In this document: in pieces, positions 23,869 to 33,052 of the stretch
Numbering within the stretch: the first letter of the stretch is position 1
How the letters are laid out: each line of letters opens with the position of its first letter
Assembly: GCA_946414435.1 (NCBI GenBank)
Contig: CAMKOM010000002.1
Location: forward strand, 1 to 64,000
Length of the DNA stretch: 64,000 bases
Reading direction: 5' to 3'
Origin: an uncultured Bacteroidota bacterium
GTDB taxonomy: Bacteria > Bacteroidota > Bacteroidia > Bacteroidales > SZUA-534
Notes under the pieces: model-generated
Database searches by the model: none
What the model saw: the letters and a program-made list of their open reading frames with translations, nothing else
Told to the model about the DNA's origin: nothing
Position numbers and translations under genes: made by a program

Positions 23869-25200
23869 TTACAACAAATCACTCGCCAGTTCGGCCAGTG
23901 CGCTGCGCTCGCCCTTCACAAGGTTCATATGGGCAAACAAATTTTGGCCTTTCATCTTGTCAGTCAGATAACTCAAACCGTTTGATGTTGAATCCAGATA
24001 TGGTGAGTCAATCTGCTGAATATCACCCGTAAAGACAATCTTCACATTCTCGCCGGCACGTGTTACAATGGTCTTCACTTCGTGCGGCGTCAGGTTCTGC
24101 GCTTCGTCGATGATGAAGAAAGCGTTCGATAGGCTGCGGCCGCGGATGTAGGCCAACGGCGTGATTACTAGACGTTCGTCTTTCAGCATCTCGTCAATCT
24201 TGTGCACTTCCTTGCTGTTGGCGCCAAACTGATGCTTGATAACGCCAAGGTTGTCGAACAGCGGCATCATGTACGGCCCGATTTTCTCTTTCACGTCGCC
24301 CGGAAGGAAACCTAAATCCTGATTGGTGAGCGGAATGATTGGGCGCGCCACAAAAATCTGCTCGTAGGTTCCGGCCTGCTGCAGAGCGGCAGCCACAGCC
24401 AACAAGGTTTTGCCAGTTCCGGCCTTTCCGGTGAGCGATATAAGGTTGATTTCGGGGCGCATCAGAGCGTCGAGAGCTAGAGCCTGCTCAGCGTTGCGCG
24501 GCTCGATGCCGTAGATTTTGCGTTTCTCGACAAGATTGATGCGGCGCTCAAACGGGTCGTAGTGGGTGAGAGCGCTCTTGTTGTCACCTTTCAGAATCAG
24601 ATACTCGTGGGCGAAAATCTCGCGGCTGAACTTGAACTCGTCAATGCTCACGCCGGCGCGGTCCTGATAAATCTTGTTGATGAGTTCGGGATTTACATTG
24701 TCAATAGTATCTATCCCTTTGTAAATCACCTCGATATTCTGAACCTTATCGGTTGTGTAGTCTTCGGCAGCAATGCCTAGTGATTTGGCCTTCACGCGCA
24801 GATTGATGTCCTTCGACACTACAACCACCTTGCGTCCCGGATTGTCTTTGCTCACCTTTTCGGCGATGGCCAGAATGCGGTGGTCGGCAGTTGGTTCGGG
24901 GAACGACACCTTCATCGAATCTGGATATTTTTGACCTAAAGCAAGGTAGAGTTTTCCGTGGCCTTTGCCAATGGCGATGCCCTTAACTGGGTCGGCTTTG
25001 CCAATCAGCTCGTCGAGTTCGCGTGTGCACTCGCGGGCGTTGAAATTCAGCGTGTCGTTGCCTTTCTTGAACTTGTCGAGCTCTTCGAGAGCCACAATCG
25101 GAATCACAATGTCGTTGTCCTGAAAATTATAGATGCATTTGTAGTCGTGAAGCAAAACATTCGTGTCTAACACAAAAATTTTGATGTTTGATTTTGCCAT
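23869..25200 (-). CDS. PhoH-family ATPase with N-terminal PIN domain
   Basis: 443 residues. Residues about 8-135 are a PIN ribonuclease-like domain (FVLDTNVLLHD with the first acidic residue; VVVVSKDINLRVKAK). Residues about 235-440 are a PhoH P-loop ATPase: Walker A GKAGTGKT, FVARPIIPLT, LGFLPGD, Walker B FFIIDEAQNLT, and a sensor segment FTGDIQQID. Members with this PIN-PhoH arrangement (PhoH2/YlaK type) are RNA helicase/nuclease-like; the function in Bacteroidetes is not settled. Cytoplasmic. It is a single gene converging on the beta-barrel operon. Confidence 0.93.
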   Translation of the reverse strand: MAKSNIKIFVLDTNVLLHDYKCIYNFQDNDIVIPIVALEELDKFKKGNDTLNFNARECTRELDELIGKADPVKGIAIGKGHGKLYLALGQKYPDSMKVSFPEPTADHRILAIAEKVSKDNPGRKVVVVSKDINLRVKAKSLGIAAEDYTTDKVQNIEVIYKGIDTIDNVNPELINKIYQDRAGVSIDEFKFSREIFAHEYLILKGDNKSALTHYDPFERRINLVEKRKIYGIEPRNAEQALALDALMRPEINLISLTGKAGTGKTLLAVAAALQQAGTYEQIFVARPIIPLTNQDLGFLPGDVKEKIGPYMMPLFDNLGVIKHQFGANSKEVHKIDEMLKDERLVITPLAYIRGRSLSNAFFIIDEAQNLTPHEVKTIVTRAGENVKIVFTGDIQQIDSPYLDSTSNGLSYLTDKMKGQNLFAHMNLVKGERSALAELASDLL

Positions 25201-25349
25201 AGTGGTACGTTTTTAGTGTTTGCTTAAAGTTACAATTGTTTTTTCAATTCCAAACTTTCTTTTTTAACTATTTTTTGAGAGTTAGAACAATAGCAGGCAT
25301 TATCAATATTCTATAGAACAAACTTGTTTAGAGCTAGCCTTCACTATTC

Positions 25350-27425
25350 TCAAAACTTCCACCTTACCTGAAACTTGAATTCGGTGCGGTGGTTGGCGTC
25401 AATCATATTGGGCGATGTGCCGATTGTTTGCTTGTCGGCGTACCAGGTGCGCGACGCCTTTGCCCAAATGGTCAGGTTTTTGGCGGGCGACCACGATGCG
25501 AGCAGGTAGGTGCGGGTGCCGCGGCCGTACACCATCGGTATCGAGTAAGCGTAGAGCACGTCGCTCTCGTAGGCGTAGATGCGTGAGTTATAGGTGGTTT
25601 CGAAGATGGCGTAACGCACCGCCAGGTTCAGCGGAAACCGGAACGGCGTGCAGGCCACGTCCTGATAGAGCATACAGCCCGTTTCGGTGGCGGCATCGCC
25701 GTTTTTGTAGCCCGACAATTCGATGCGGCTCTTGAGCGTCCAGCGCTGATTTACAGCATAATTCAGATGGTAGCGCACCGTCCAGCGCGAAAGGTCGGCA
25801 AGCGGTTGGATTTTGCCGCCGTCAACAGTGCCTTGTGTTTGGGTGGTTTCGTATTTTACCTTCCAAATCATTGATGTTGAGCGATTTGCTGCAAATTCGG
25901 CTTGCGCCAGAAAATCGTTGCCGCGCGATGGTGCGTTCAGTCCGTATTTTATCCACGGAAAGCGGTAAATGTCGTAGTAAGCCGATAATTTCCAACGTTT
26001 TATGGGCGTTGCTTCGATGCCGAAAAAGAATCCTTCTTCGTTCTGCGTCTTTCCGCCTTCGGCAAAACCGCCCGCGTATTGTGCCTGATAATCACGGCTG
26101 TAGTTGCGGTATAGCACCGATGCCCGAAGTCCCGGCGCAAGGCTCATCAGCGAGCCAACAACCGCTGCGCGCCCGCCGTTGGCCGACATCGCGTACTCGC
26201 CAAACAAATAGAGCGCGCTGAACGAATATTGCGCGTCGATGCTGACATTCAGATTTTTACGGCCGTCGAAATCGAACTTGTAGAGCGGTGTCTCGCGTTT
26301 CACAAAAGCCTTGTCGTACTGATAGCCCAACCCGGTTGCCCCGATTCGCAGATTGTTGCGGTTGAAATTGATGTTGGCGCCCCAAACGCTCTCGGTCACA
26401 ACATCTTCCTTCTCAATCTGTTTTGGTGTGGCGTGCAGTCCAACGGTGCCGAACGATGTGAATCCGGCTTCTTCCGACGCGGCCGTGTCCTGACTTGCGA
26501 GAGTGGCGTCAATCTTCTTGTGCGAGCCGAAAACGGTGGCTCTGAACTGCCCGAATTTGAGCGTGGTGGCCACACCGCGGTAGAAAAGGTTCTCGTCGGC
26601 CGATGAGTATTTGCGAATGCCCGCGCCCTTTTTGCGGATGTCCATCACAAAGGCCGATTTGCCTGTCGACATACCCGACCACGCAACCAATCCCTGACCG
26701 AATTTCGCCTGAAAATCGCCCACAATCAGCGTCTCGACGTGGCCAATGTCGTGAATGGCGGCGTAGGCCGAATAGAAATCGAAGCCGTGGCGCTGATGCC
26801 CGCGGAAAAACTGCTCGCCCGGGTCTTTCTCGGCCGTGATGCCGGCCATCAGTTGGCGGTTGAAGTTGAACGAGTAGCGGCTGAAAATCTTCGCGCGGTT
26901 GCCCGGATAGTGTTTTTCAGGCTCGGCAATGCGCACTGAATCAGGCACATCGGCAAAGCCATCCTGCTCTTCGCCAACGAGCGACACGCGGCTGAAAAGT
27001 TCGTTGCGCCCATACTTGACGGCACGTTTCAGGCTGAATTTCGATTCGTCGCCCGCATCGGCCACCCTGACAAACGGCAGAAGGCGGAAAATATCGGTTT
27101 GGTCGAAGCCGTCAACCATCGCCAACTCGTAGAGAGTGAGCATCGGGCCATTGCGCCGCACATAGTCGGTAAGGCTTGCAATCTGAAACTCGTTCAGGAA
27201 ATGCAGCTTCGCAAGGTCGTCGGCCGTAGCCGTATTCAGGTTGATTGGGTTTTGCAGAAAATATTCCAAATCTTCGGCAATTTGCTCAATATCAGCATCT
27301 TCTTCGAGTTCTTCCGACAGATTTTCCATCAAAGTCTCAACCGTCTGCCGCCCGTCGCCATCGGTTTGGGCATAAAGCCCAACGGCTGCTAGAAGAAACA
27401 TCGATGTAAGAACAATCCGAAGCAT
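25350..27425 (-). CDS. Helix-hairpin-helix-containing outer-membrane beta-barrel protein
   Basis: 691 residues from ATG 27425. The sequence has a signal peptide (ending YAQ, about 20), an acidic helical region (about 30-55), a ComEA-type helix-hairpin-helix (PINLNTATADDLAKLHFL...IASLTDYVRRNGPMLTLYELAMVDGF, about 56-110), then about 560 residues of barrel-like strands ending LKFQVRWKF with the C-terminal aromatic typical of BamA substrates. This HHH-plus-barrel arrangement is a Bacteroidetes family without a known function; the HHH hints at DNA or protein binding in the periplasm. Its ATG overlaps the stop of the upstream protease gene (TGATG), so translation is coupled. Confidence 0.8.
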   Translation of the reverse strand: MLRIVLTSMFLLAAVGLYAQTDGDGRQTVETLMENLSEELEEDADIEQIAEDLEYFLQNPINLNTATADDLAKLHFLNEFQIASLTDYVRRNGPMLTLYELAMVDGFDQTDIFRLLPFVRVADAGDESKFSLKRAVKYGRNELFSRVSLVGEEQDGFADVPDSVRIAEPEKHYPGNRAKIFSRYSFNFNRQLMAGITAEKDPGEQFFRGHQRHGFDFYSAYAAIHDIGHVETLIVGDFQAKFGQGLVAWSGMSTGKSAFVMDIRKKGAGIRKYSSADENLFYRGVATTLKFGQFRATVFGSHKKIDATLASQDTAASEEAGFTSFGTVGLHATPKQIEKEDVVTESVWGANINFNRNNLRIGATGLGYQYDKAFVKRETPLYKFDFDGRKNLNVSIDAQYSFSALYLFGEYAMSANGGRAAVVGSLMSLAPGLRASVLYRNYSRDYQAQYAGGFAEGGKTQNEEGFFFGIEATPIKRWKLSAYYDIYRFPWIKYGLNAPSRGNDFLAQAEFAANRSTSMIWKVKYETTQTQGTVDGGKIQPLADLSRWTVRYHLNYAVNQRWTLKSRIELSGYKNGDAATETGCMLYQDVACTPFRFPLNLAVRYAIFETTYNSRIYAYESDVLYAYSIPMVYGRGTRTYLLASWSPAKNLTIWAKASRTWYADKQTIGTSPNMIDANHRTEFKFQVRWKF

Positions 27426-28294
27426 CAAATGAAGATTTTCTTATTGATTATCAACGATATGATATTCAGAATGATGAGACTCGCAAGGCAGGTCATTGCC
27501 GAAATGGCGACCGCCAACGTGAAAATTCCGATTGTGAGACTTGTCCATCGGCCCACAGCCGTGCCAATCACCATTGCATCGACATTCAAAAGAATCAATA
27601 TAATATTGATTATCAGTAAAATGATAATTATTGCGAGCAGCCCCGAGCCCAAGCCTTTAAGGTCGGGCGGGCTCAATTCCATATGCGCCGAAATGCAGAT
27701 GGCAAGGTAGAGAAACACCCAAAACTGCCATTGGTGCAAGTGACCGCTGGTGAAAAGCGCGTAAATCATATCGGACGATGAAGCGAAAACGCTCACCATC
27801 AGCGACATAAATCCCGACAGCGATGTGAAACTTGCCGGTGACCCGTGAAGCGCCGTCAGTAAAGCCTGATTATTTGGTAGCAAAAATCTGACTAACAAAT
27901 AGATAATCAGCGAGCCGAACAAAATCGGCCCTAAAGCGATGAAGAAATTGCCTATTTGCGCCCACGGGTTACGCGGGTTGTAGGCGTGGTTGACGTAGCC
28001 CAAAGTACCGTCTTCGCCGTTGGGCGAGTAGAGTTTTATCTCTGTGATTCGGTGCAGAAACGGGATGCAGAGCAGGGCGTGCCCCAACTCGTGCACCGGC
28101 GTGCCTATCCAACCGGTGAAGTAGATGTCGGATTTTTCGCCCAAAATGTTGACGAAAAGCCGCCGCGTGTATCGCGCTAACAGATAGAGTATCAGCCCGA
28201 AAACAAAGAACACCCCGAAAATTGAGAGCAGTTGGAAAAGGGTGGTCAGCAACACTTTCCCGACGAAAGGCCAAAACTCAAACAACGCGCTCAT
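27425..28294 (-). CDS. Site-2-protease-like (M50) integral membrane metalloprotease
   Basis: 289 residues, five to seven transmembrane helices. The HExxH zinc motif is in GTPVHELGHALLC (about 65-77), inside or next to a helix, and a later HMELSPPDLKG segment (about 206-216) occupies the place of the NPDG-type third ligand of S2P proteases. The C-terminal helices are extremely Ile/Leu rich. Predicted role: intramembrane cleavage, in regulation or envelope quality control; the substrate is unknown. It overlaps both neighbours (ATGA with the upstream barrel gene, TGATG with the downstream one), so the three form a tightly coupled operon. Confidence 0.75.
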   Translation of the reverse strand: MSALFEFWPFVGKVLLTTLFQLLSIFGVFFVFGLILYLLARYTRRLFVNILGEKSDIYFTGWIGTPVHELGHALLCIPFLHRITEIKLYSPNGEDGTLGYVNHAYNPRNPWAQIGNFFIALGPILFGSLIIYLLVRFLLPNNQALLTALHGSPASFTSLSGFMSLMVSVFASSSDMIYALFTSGHLHQWQFWVFLYLAICISAHMELSPPDLKGLGSGLLAIIIILLIINIILILLNVDAMVIGTAVGRWTSLTIGIFTLAVAISAMTCLASLIILNIISLIINKKIFI

Positions 28295-29091
28295 AATGAG
28301 TATTTTAATGAAACTTGTGTTGACATTGGCAGGTATTGGTGCGTCGAGAATGCGAAGTCGAACGTCAAGCCTTTGAAGGTGTAGCCCGCGCCAAAGCAGA
28401 ACTCATTGGGCTTTGAACGGAATCCGGTACGCAGGTATAAATTGCTGATTATCTGATATTCAAGACCGACTTTGTAGCGCAAGTCGGTCTGCATTGTCTT
28501 TTCAACTTCGGCGGCAAGCTGCACAATGTCAGAGAAGAAATAGCTCGCGCCCAACCGGAACGATGTGTTGACGCGTTCGTCTTCATATTCAGCCATTTTG
28601 GCCTTTGTGGGGTTGTAGATGTGGGCGCCAATCTGCAGGTTGGTAATTGGTTTGGCAATCAGACCCACTTCAAACAGAAAAACACCGTTTTTGCCGTAAG
28701 CAGACGGTTGGTTGATGTTGAGATAGTCGAACTGCAGGCCGGCCGACACCCACTCGCCAAACGTGCGCGCGTAGGCCAAGCCGAAACTGTTTTCGGAATA
28801 TTGCGAATAGCCGAACCTATTGAAACTCAGGGCGAAATTGCCCGTCCGGGTATGAATGGCGGCAGCCGCTGATTTGGTGCTTGTCTCGGCTAATTGGAAG
28901 CGGTTCTGATAGTTGATGCCGACGGCAAAACGCTGCAAATCAGCCAATCCCGCCTGGTTGTTGTTCACCGACCAAAGTCCGCTCTGCATAACCGAAGCGT
29001 TGGCCATTGCTTCAAAATTGCCGTCCTGTGCGCCCGCTGAAGCCGCCACAATCAGCAATGCCGCAAGAATTATGAATCTGTGCTTTGTCAC
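28291..29091 (-). CDS. PorV/UPF0164-like outer-membrane beta-barrel
   Basis: 266 residues from GTG 29091 (an in-frame TTG at 29115 would add eight residues before the signal peptide and cannot be excluded). The signal peptide ends SAGA-Q. The mature part is a small barrel with the FAVGINYQNRFQLAETSTKSAAAA and NFALSFNRFGYSQYSENSFGLAYAR pattern resembling the FadL-like PorV/PorQ/UPF0164 group, several members of which serve T9SS. It ends in a strand finishing VSLKYSL. An exact -7 element TAATTTTG lies at 29141-29148. First gene of a three-gene operon with the S2P-like protease and the HHH barrel. Confidence 0.65.
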   Translation of the reverse strand: MTKHRFIILAALLIVAASAGAQDGNFEAMANASVMQSGLWSVNNNQAGLADLQRFAVGINYQNRFQLAETSTKSAAAAIHTRTGNFALSFNRFGYSQYSENSFGLAYARTFGEWVSAGLQFDYLNINQPSAYGKNGVFLFEVGLIAKPITNLQIGAHIYNPTKAKMAEYEDERVNTSFRLGASYFFSDIVQLAAEVEKTMQTDLRYKVGLEYQIISNLYLRTGFRSKPNEFCFGAGYTFKGLTFDFAFSTHQYLPMSTQVSLKYSL

Positions 29092-29140
29092 AATAGTGTG
29101 ATTTTGTTGTTGCAAGATAGCTTTTTTTTGTTGTATGCGG

Positions 29141-29148
29141 CAAAATTA
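29141..29148 (-). promoter_or_regulatory. -7 element of the barrel-protease operon
   Basis: Minus-strand TAATTTTG, exact TAnnTTTG match, about 50 nt before GTG 29091 (25 nt before TTG 29115). No TTG at the standard -33 distance. Confidence 0.45.
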
Positions 29149-29273
29149 GTTTTATATATTGGGGATATGTCTGCACATAGAGAATCCTATCGAAAAAAAT
29201 GCACCCACCACTGCAACCTTTTCATATTTTCGCATCAATAGTGCGTAACTAAAAACAAAAAAATAATTCGAAA

Positions 29274-31616
29274 ATGAAAAGATTAGCCTTTTTGGCAACA
29301 TTAATTGTTGCTTTGACAACTTTTGCGCAAGCGCAGACAACACAGACAATCCGTGGACAGGTGACTGACGTGGCGTCGGGTGAGCCGATGACGGGTGCAA
29401 CCGTTATGGTTGACAATCAGACAACTATGGCAACCACAACCGACGCCGATGGACATTTCGCCATACAGAAAGTGCCCGTGGGACGGCACACAATCCGTGT
29501 GAGTTTTATCGGCTACGAGCCGCTGGAACTCAAAGAGCAGTTGCTGTCGTCGGGTAAAGAGATGGTGCTGAACCTGAAGATGACCGAAAGTATTTCGAGA
29601 TTAGACGAAGTGGTGGTCAAACCGCAGGTTAACAAGCAGTTGCCACTGAACGAGATGGCGCAGGTGGGGGCGCGTATGTTCAGCGTCGAAGAAGCGTCGC
29701 GGTATGCGGGCGGTGTGTCGGACCCTGCACGCACGGCGTCGATGTTTCCTGGCGTGGCGGGAAGCGGCGTTTACAACGGTATCAGCATTCACGGAAACTC
29801 ACCGCAAATGCTGCAGTGGCGCGTCGAGGGCATCGAGGTGAACAACCCTAACCACTTTGCCGACATCACAATGGCGGGCGGCGGCATTTTCACGTCGCTC
29901 AACGGCACGGTGCTGGCCAACAGCGACTTTATGACGGGCGCAATGCCTGCCGAATATGGCAACGCTCTGTCGGGCGCTTTCGATATGAAAATGCGCACGG
30001 GCAACAACACCAAATATGAGCACGCCTTCCAACTTGGCACGCTCGGCGTCGATTTTGCTTCGGAAGGCCCGTTGGGCAAGGAATCGGGGGCGTCGTATCT
30101 TGTCAATTACCGATACGGTTTTATGGAAATTGCCAAGAAAATGCACGCTATAAATATCAGTCAGACAATGGATTATCAGGATTTAAGTGCAAAACTGAAC
30201 TTCCCGACCAAACGGGCGGGCACGTTTGCCGTGTGGTTCACGGGTCTGATTGACAATTTCGGCAACGAACTGGCCGACTCAACCGAATGGGAATCGCTTT
30301 GGGACGCGGCCGAATCGTGGGCCAACCAACGCAGTTGTGCGGGCGGTCTGACGCACACTTACCGTTTCGACGGTGGCGGCACGCTTACTTCGTCGGTGGC
30401 CTACACGGGCTCTTATTATAAATTGTACTCGAAACTCTTCGACGACAATTTGAAGGAAATACCGTACTTGGAAGGAAAGAACAGTCAGAACAACCTGATT
30501 GTCAGCGTTCAGCATAAGCGGAAAATATCGTCGCGATACACAATGCAGAACGGCGTTGAGTACCGACAGATGAGTTTCAAGGCGTGCGATGACTACGTTC
30601 ACCGAATTGGTGACCCCGAAATGTACCACGTTTACGACGCCGAGGGCAACACCTGTCTGGCCCGCGCCTACACCAATCACAAAGTGGCTTTGAGTCAGAA
30701 GTTTTCGACGGTTGCGGGCATAAATGTTATGTACTTCGGCGTGAACGGTCAGATGCTTGTTGAGCCGCGCGTCAGTCTGCAATATCAGGCCACGCCGTCA
30801 ACCACACTGTCGGCGGCCTACGCAATGAACAGCCGCAAGGAATCGATTGGCGCATATTTTGTTCTGGCCGACGATGGGGCAACACAGGCCAACAAGGACC
30901 TTGGCCTGACGCGCTCGCACCACGTTTCGCTCACTTTCGCGCAGCGCCTTGGCGACAACGCCATTCTGAAAATCGAGCCTTACTATCAATGGCTTTTCGA
31001 CGTGCCTGTTGAGGCGGGCACCACTTACTCTGTCATAAACGAACGTAACTTTCTGCAAAACAAAGTGCTGACCAACGATGGACTTGGCCGCAACTACGGT
31101 ATCGACCTGACGCTTGAGCGCTATCTGAAAAACGGATTCTACGGAATGTTCACTGGCACCGTGTTCCGCTCTGAATACCGCGACGCGCAGCACGAGTGGC
31201 ACCACACGCTCTACGACCTTGGCTACATTACCAACATTTTGGGCGGAAAAGAATGGATGGTCGGCCTGAACAAGAAGAATGTCTTTGGCATCAACGGCCG
31301 CCTGACGGTTATGGGCGGTGGTCGATATACGCCTGAAGTTGACGGCGTTACGTTCGATGATGTTCTGAACGACCCCTATTGGGAAATGCCGCTTCAGGAA
31401 GACAAACCTTTCGAGAAGAAAATGGACACCAACGTCGGATTCGCCTTCTCAATGAAATACACCATCAACAAAGAGCGCTTGGCACACCATTTTATCCTTG
31501 AATATCTGAATGTTAAATCGTTTGAAGGCCGCGGATTCAACCGTCGCACAAACAAGATTGTGGATTACTACACGTCGCTCACCTTCCCGAATATCGCTTA
31601 TAGGATAGAATTCTGA
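29274..31616 (+). CDS. TonB-dependent receptor with carboxypeptidase-regulatory-like domain
   Basis: 780 residues: signal peptide (ending AQAQ, about 21), CarboxypepD_reg-like domain (about 24-105, IRGQVTDVASGEPMTGATV...GRHTIRVSFIGYEPL), then a plug domain (about 110-225, with LDEVVVKP as the TonB-box-like region and ISIHGNSPQMLQWRVEGIEV), then a 22-strand-type barrel to the C-terminal IAYRIEF. It imports a ligand across the outer membrane using TonB energy. No SusD partner follows, so a metal chelate or small oligomer is as likely as a glycan. A variant -7 box TATTTTCG lies at 29225-29232. A 16-bp perfect terminator follows. Confidence 0.88.
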   Translation: MKRLAFLATLIVALTTFAQAQTTQTIRGQVTDVASGEPMTGATVMVDNQTTMATTTDADGHFAIQKVPVGRHTIRVSFIGYEPLELKEQLLSSGKEMVLNLKMTESISRLDEVVVKPQVNKQLPLNEMAQVGARMFSVEEASRYAGGVSDPARTASMFPGVAGSGVYNGISIHGNSPQMLQWRVEGIEVNNPNHFADITMAGGGIFTSLNGTVLANSDFMTGAMPAEYGNALSGAFDMKMRTGNNTKYEHAFQLGTLGVDFASEGPLGKESGASYLVNYRYGFMEIAKKMHAINISQTMDYQDLSAKLNFPTKRAGTFAVWFTGLIDNFGNELADSTEWESLWDAAESWANQRSCAGGLTHTYRFDGGGTLTSSVAYTGSYYKLYSKLFDDNLKEIPYLEGKNSQNNLIVSVQHKRKISSRYTMQNGVEYRQMSFKACDDYVHRIGDPEMYHVYDAEGNTCLARAYTNHKVALSQKFSTVAGINVMYFGVNGQMLVEPRVSLQYQATPSTTLSAAYAMNSRKESIGAYFVLADDGATQANKDLGLTRSHHVSLTFAQRLGDNAILKIEPYYQWLFDVPVEAGTTYSVINERNFLQNKVLTNDGLGRNYGIDLTLERYLKNGFYGMFTGTVFRSEYRDAQHEWHHTLYDLGYITNILGGKEWMVGLNKKNVFGINGRLTVMGGGRYTPEVDGVTFDDVLNDPYWEMPLQEDKPFEKKMDTNVGFAFSMKYTINKERLAHHFILEYLNVKSFEGRGFNRRTNKIVDYYTSLTFPNIAYRIEF

Positions 31617-31640
31617 GAATTGTTTTGGGTGACAAATAAC

Positions 31641-31677
31641 AATTGGGCTGCTCAAATATTTTTTGAGCAGCCCAATT
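31641..31677. terminator. Strong terminator after the TonB receptor
   Basis: Perfect 16-bp stem (31641-31656 with 31662-31677), 5-nt loop, core TTGGGCTGCTC / GAGCAGCCCAA, flanked by A and T tracts. Confidence 0.92.
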
Positions 31678-31711
31678 TTGTTAACTATAGGCAGTTGTGA
31701 ACCGCCTTAAT

Positions 31712-31795
31712 ACTACTTCTTCAAATACTCATCCATATTGGCTGCAGCCTTGCGGCCGTCGCCATTGCAAGGATTACGGTTGCACCGCCGCGAAC
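31712..31795 (-). pseudogene. 3'-end fragment of a gltA (glutamate synthase-like) gene
   Basis: About 70 bp (31726-31795) are nearly identical to the end of the intact gltA gene at 34300-35769, with one base deleted (CC here, CCC there), which shifts the frame. The last codons encode the same D-E-Y-L-K-K-stop but with synonymous differences (TATTTGAAGAAG here, TACCTTAAAAAG there). It is joined directly to the GT39 remnant at 31796 across a GTTCGCGGCGG-like overlap. A scrap of a former paralog or of a recombination event. Confidence 0.85.
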
Positions 31796-31998
31796 TTGAC
31801 AGCAAACATATTATGGTCGAACACCTTCATAAACAACCATATAGTGTATTCAACCAACGGCGGATGGTCGAAATACGAAAGCGAGAGATGGTCGGCGTAG
31901 TAGGCGAAGTACTATTCCTGCGGTGTCAAACCGATAAACGGTATAAACGCTAACCGCAACACATTCAGGACGATAACTACTATCAGAGCCTTTTTCAT
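31796..31998 (-). pseudogene. 5'-end fragment of a GT39/PMT-type glycosyltransferase, with internal stop
   Basis: ATG 31998 opens MKKALIVVIVLNVLRL, a first membrane helix, then FIGLTPQE, an in-frame TAG, and continues in the same frame YFAYYADHLSLSYFDHPPLVEYTIWLF...FAVKFA. GLTPQEAYY, LSYFDHPP and the following helix are the N-terminal signature of ArnT/PMT-like (GT39) glycosyltransferases of Bacteroidetes; the Asp of DHPP lies near the usual catalytic loop. Only about 67 of the normal 500-plus codons remain. It is dead: internal stop, and truncated where it meets the gltA fragment. The space 31999-32193 upstream holds nothing I recognise. Confidence 0.8.
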
Positions 31999-32193
31999 AC
32001 TTCGAAATTTGCGGCGCTAAGGTACATAAATAAATGAAAATGACTAAACAGGTAATTGGATAATCGCACGCAATCGGGGCACACCACAAAATAAGCGGTG
32101 CATCATTTCCCGCTTGACGGGCGAATTTAATTCCAGATGTTTTTTCTGCTATCGTCATCAGCCGAAAGCGACTCTAGAACGCCAATTATCAGC

Positions 32194-32223
32194 AAAAAAG
32201 GGAACCCGAAGATTCCCTTTTTG
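32194..32223. terminator. Bidirectional terminator beside the nitroreductase
   Basis: 10-bp perfect stem AAAAAGGGAA (32195-32204) / TTCCCTTTTT (32213-32222), 8-nt loop; it ends the minus-strand nitroreductase transcript. Confidence 0.88.
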
Positions 32224-32251
32224 ATTGTTTCCCAGCGAACCCGCCAGCGCC

Positions 32252-32893
32252 TTACTTCTTCTCGAATCCTACAGGATTGTTCAGTATCGGAAGTTGCTTG
32301 TCGCCGAGTCCCAGCAAAGCCTTGAGACCTTCAGTGTCGTGTGTTGCGCGCGGCACGGTGGCAAGCCCCACCGACTGGCAGTAGAGATTGATGTTCTCGC
32401 TGACAATGCCAGCATCAACGCAGCCCATCATCTGGGCGTGGCTGTCCTGGCTGCCGAATTTCTCAAAATCGATAACCATCAGCAGCGAAACGGGGCAGTC
32501 CATCACAAAATCCTGCTTGAACTGCTTGCCGCCTGCAATCAGTGAGCGGTGGTCGCCATCGGCCTTCTTCACAAGTTTGTTGTCCTTTGCAATGTACTCA
32601 AAGGCGCCGTTTTTGGTGAAGACGAAAAGCCGAATCTCTTGCTTGTTCATCGCCGTCGGGGCGGTGATGTGCTGAGCGTCGCGCGACTGTCCGCAGGCAG
32701 CCCAGCACAGATTGCTCAACTGCTGGTTGGTCAGTTCCTTGTTGGTGAAACTGCGAACCGAATGACGTGTTCTCAAGGCTTCGATGGTCGAAGTTGATGG
32801 TTGCGAGAAATCGGGGGCTGGCAGATTGATGTCCTGTGCGTTGGTCACTGCCACGGCTGCCACCGATGCGATTGAAAGAAGAATCTTCTTCAT
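32252..32893 (-). CDS. Exported SagB/ThcOx-like nitroreductase-family protein
   Basis: 213 residues. A signal peptide (ending TNAQ, about 20) is followed by a nitroreductase fold (about 36-205): EALRTRHSVRSFTNKELTNQQLSNLCWAACGQSR (FMN phosphate-binding R-x-S-x-R), TAMNKQEIRLFVF, VDAGIVSENINLYCQSVGLATV and GLGDKQLPILNNPVGF. FMN-dependent enzymes of this family reduce nitro groups or oxidise azolines and dehalogenate; a signal peptide is less common but occurs in Bacteroidetes. The substrate is unknown. Monocistronic, ending in a strong terminator. Confidence 0.82.
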   Translation of the reverse strand: MKKILLSIASVAAVAVTNAQDINLPAPDFSQPSTSTIEALRTRHSVRSFTNKELTNQQLSNLCWAACGQSRDAQHITAPTAMNKQEIRLFVFTKNGAFEYIAKDNKLVKKADGDHRSLIAGGKQFKQDFVMDCPVSLLMVIDFEKFGSQDSHAQMMGCVDAGIVSENINLYCQSVGLATVPRATHDTEGLKALLGLGDKQLPILNNPVGFEKK

Positions 32894-33052
32894 AGTTCTA
32901 ATGTTTTAAATTAATGAAACTCAAAAATATACTTTCCCCCATTAAATTGGTATGTTTATTAAAATAAATAGACCAATCTTTCTTTTATCTCTTTCAGATT
33001 TCTGTTTATCACGATGTGGAAAGCCGAAGATTCCACCGATTGCGCCCGAAGG

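Noticed and set aside
31697-31953. Plus-strand ORFs over the chimeric pseudogene
   Set aside because: Recognisable protein similarity is on the minus strand only (GT39 and gltA pieces).
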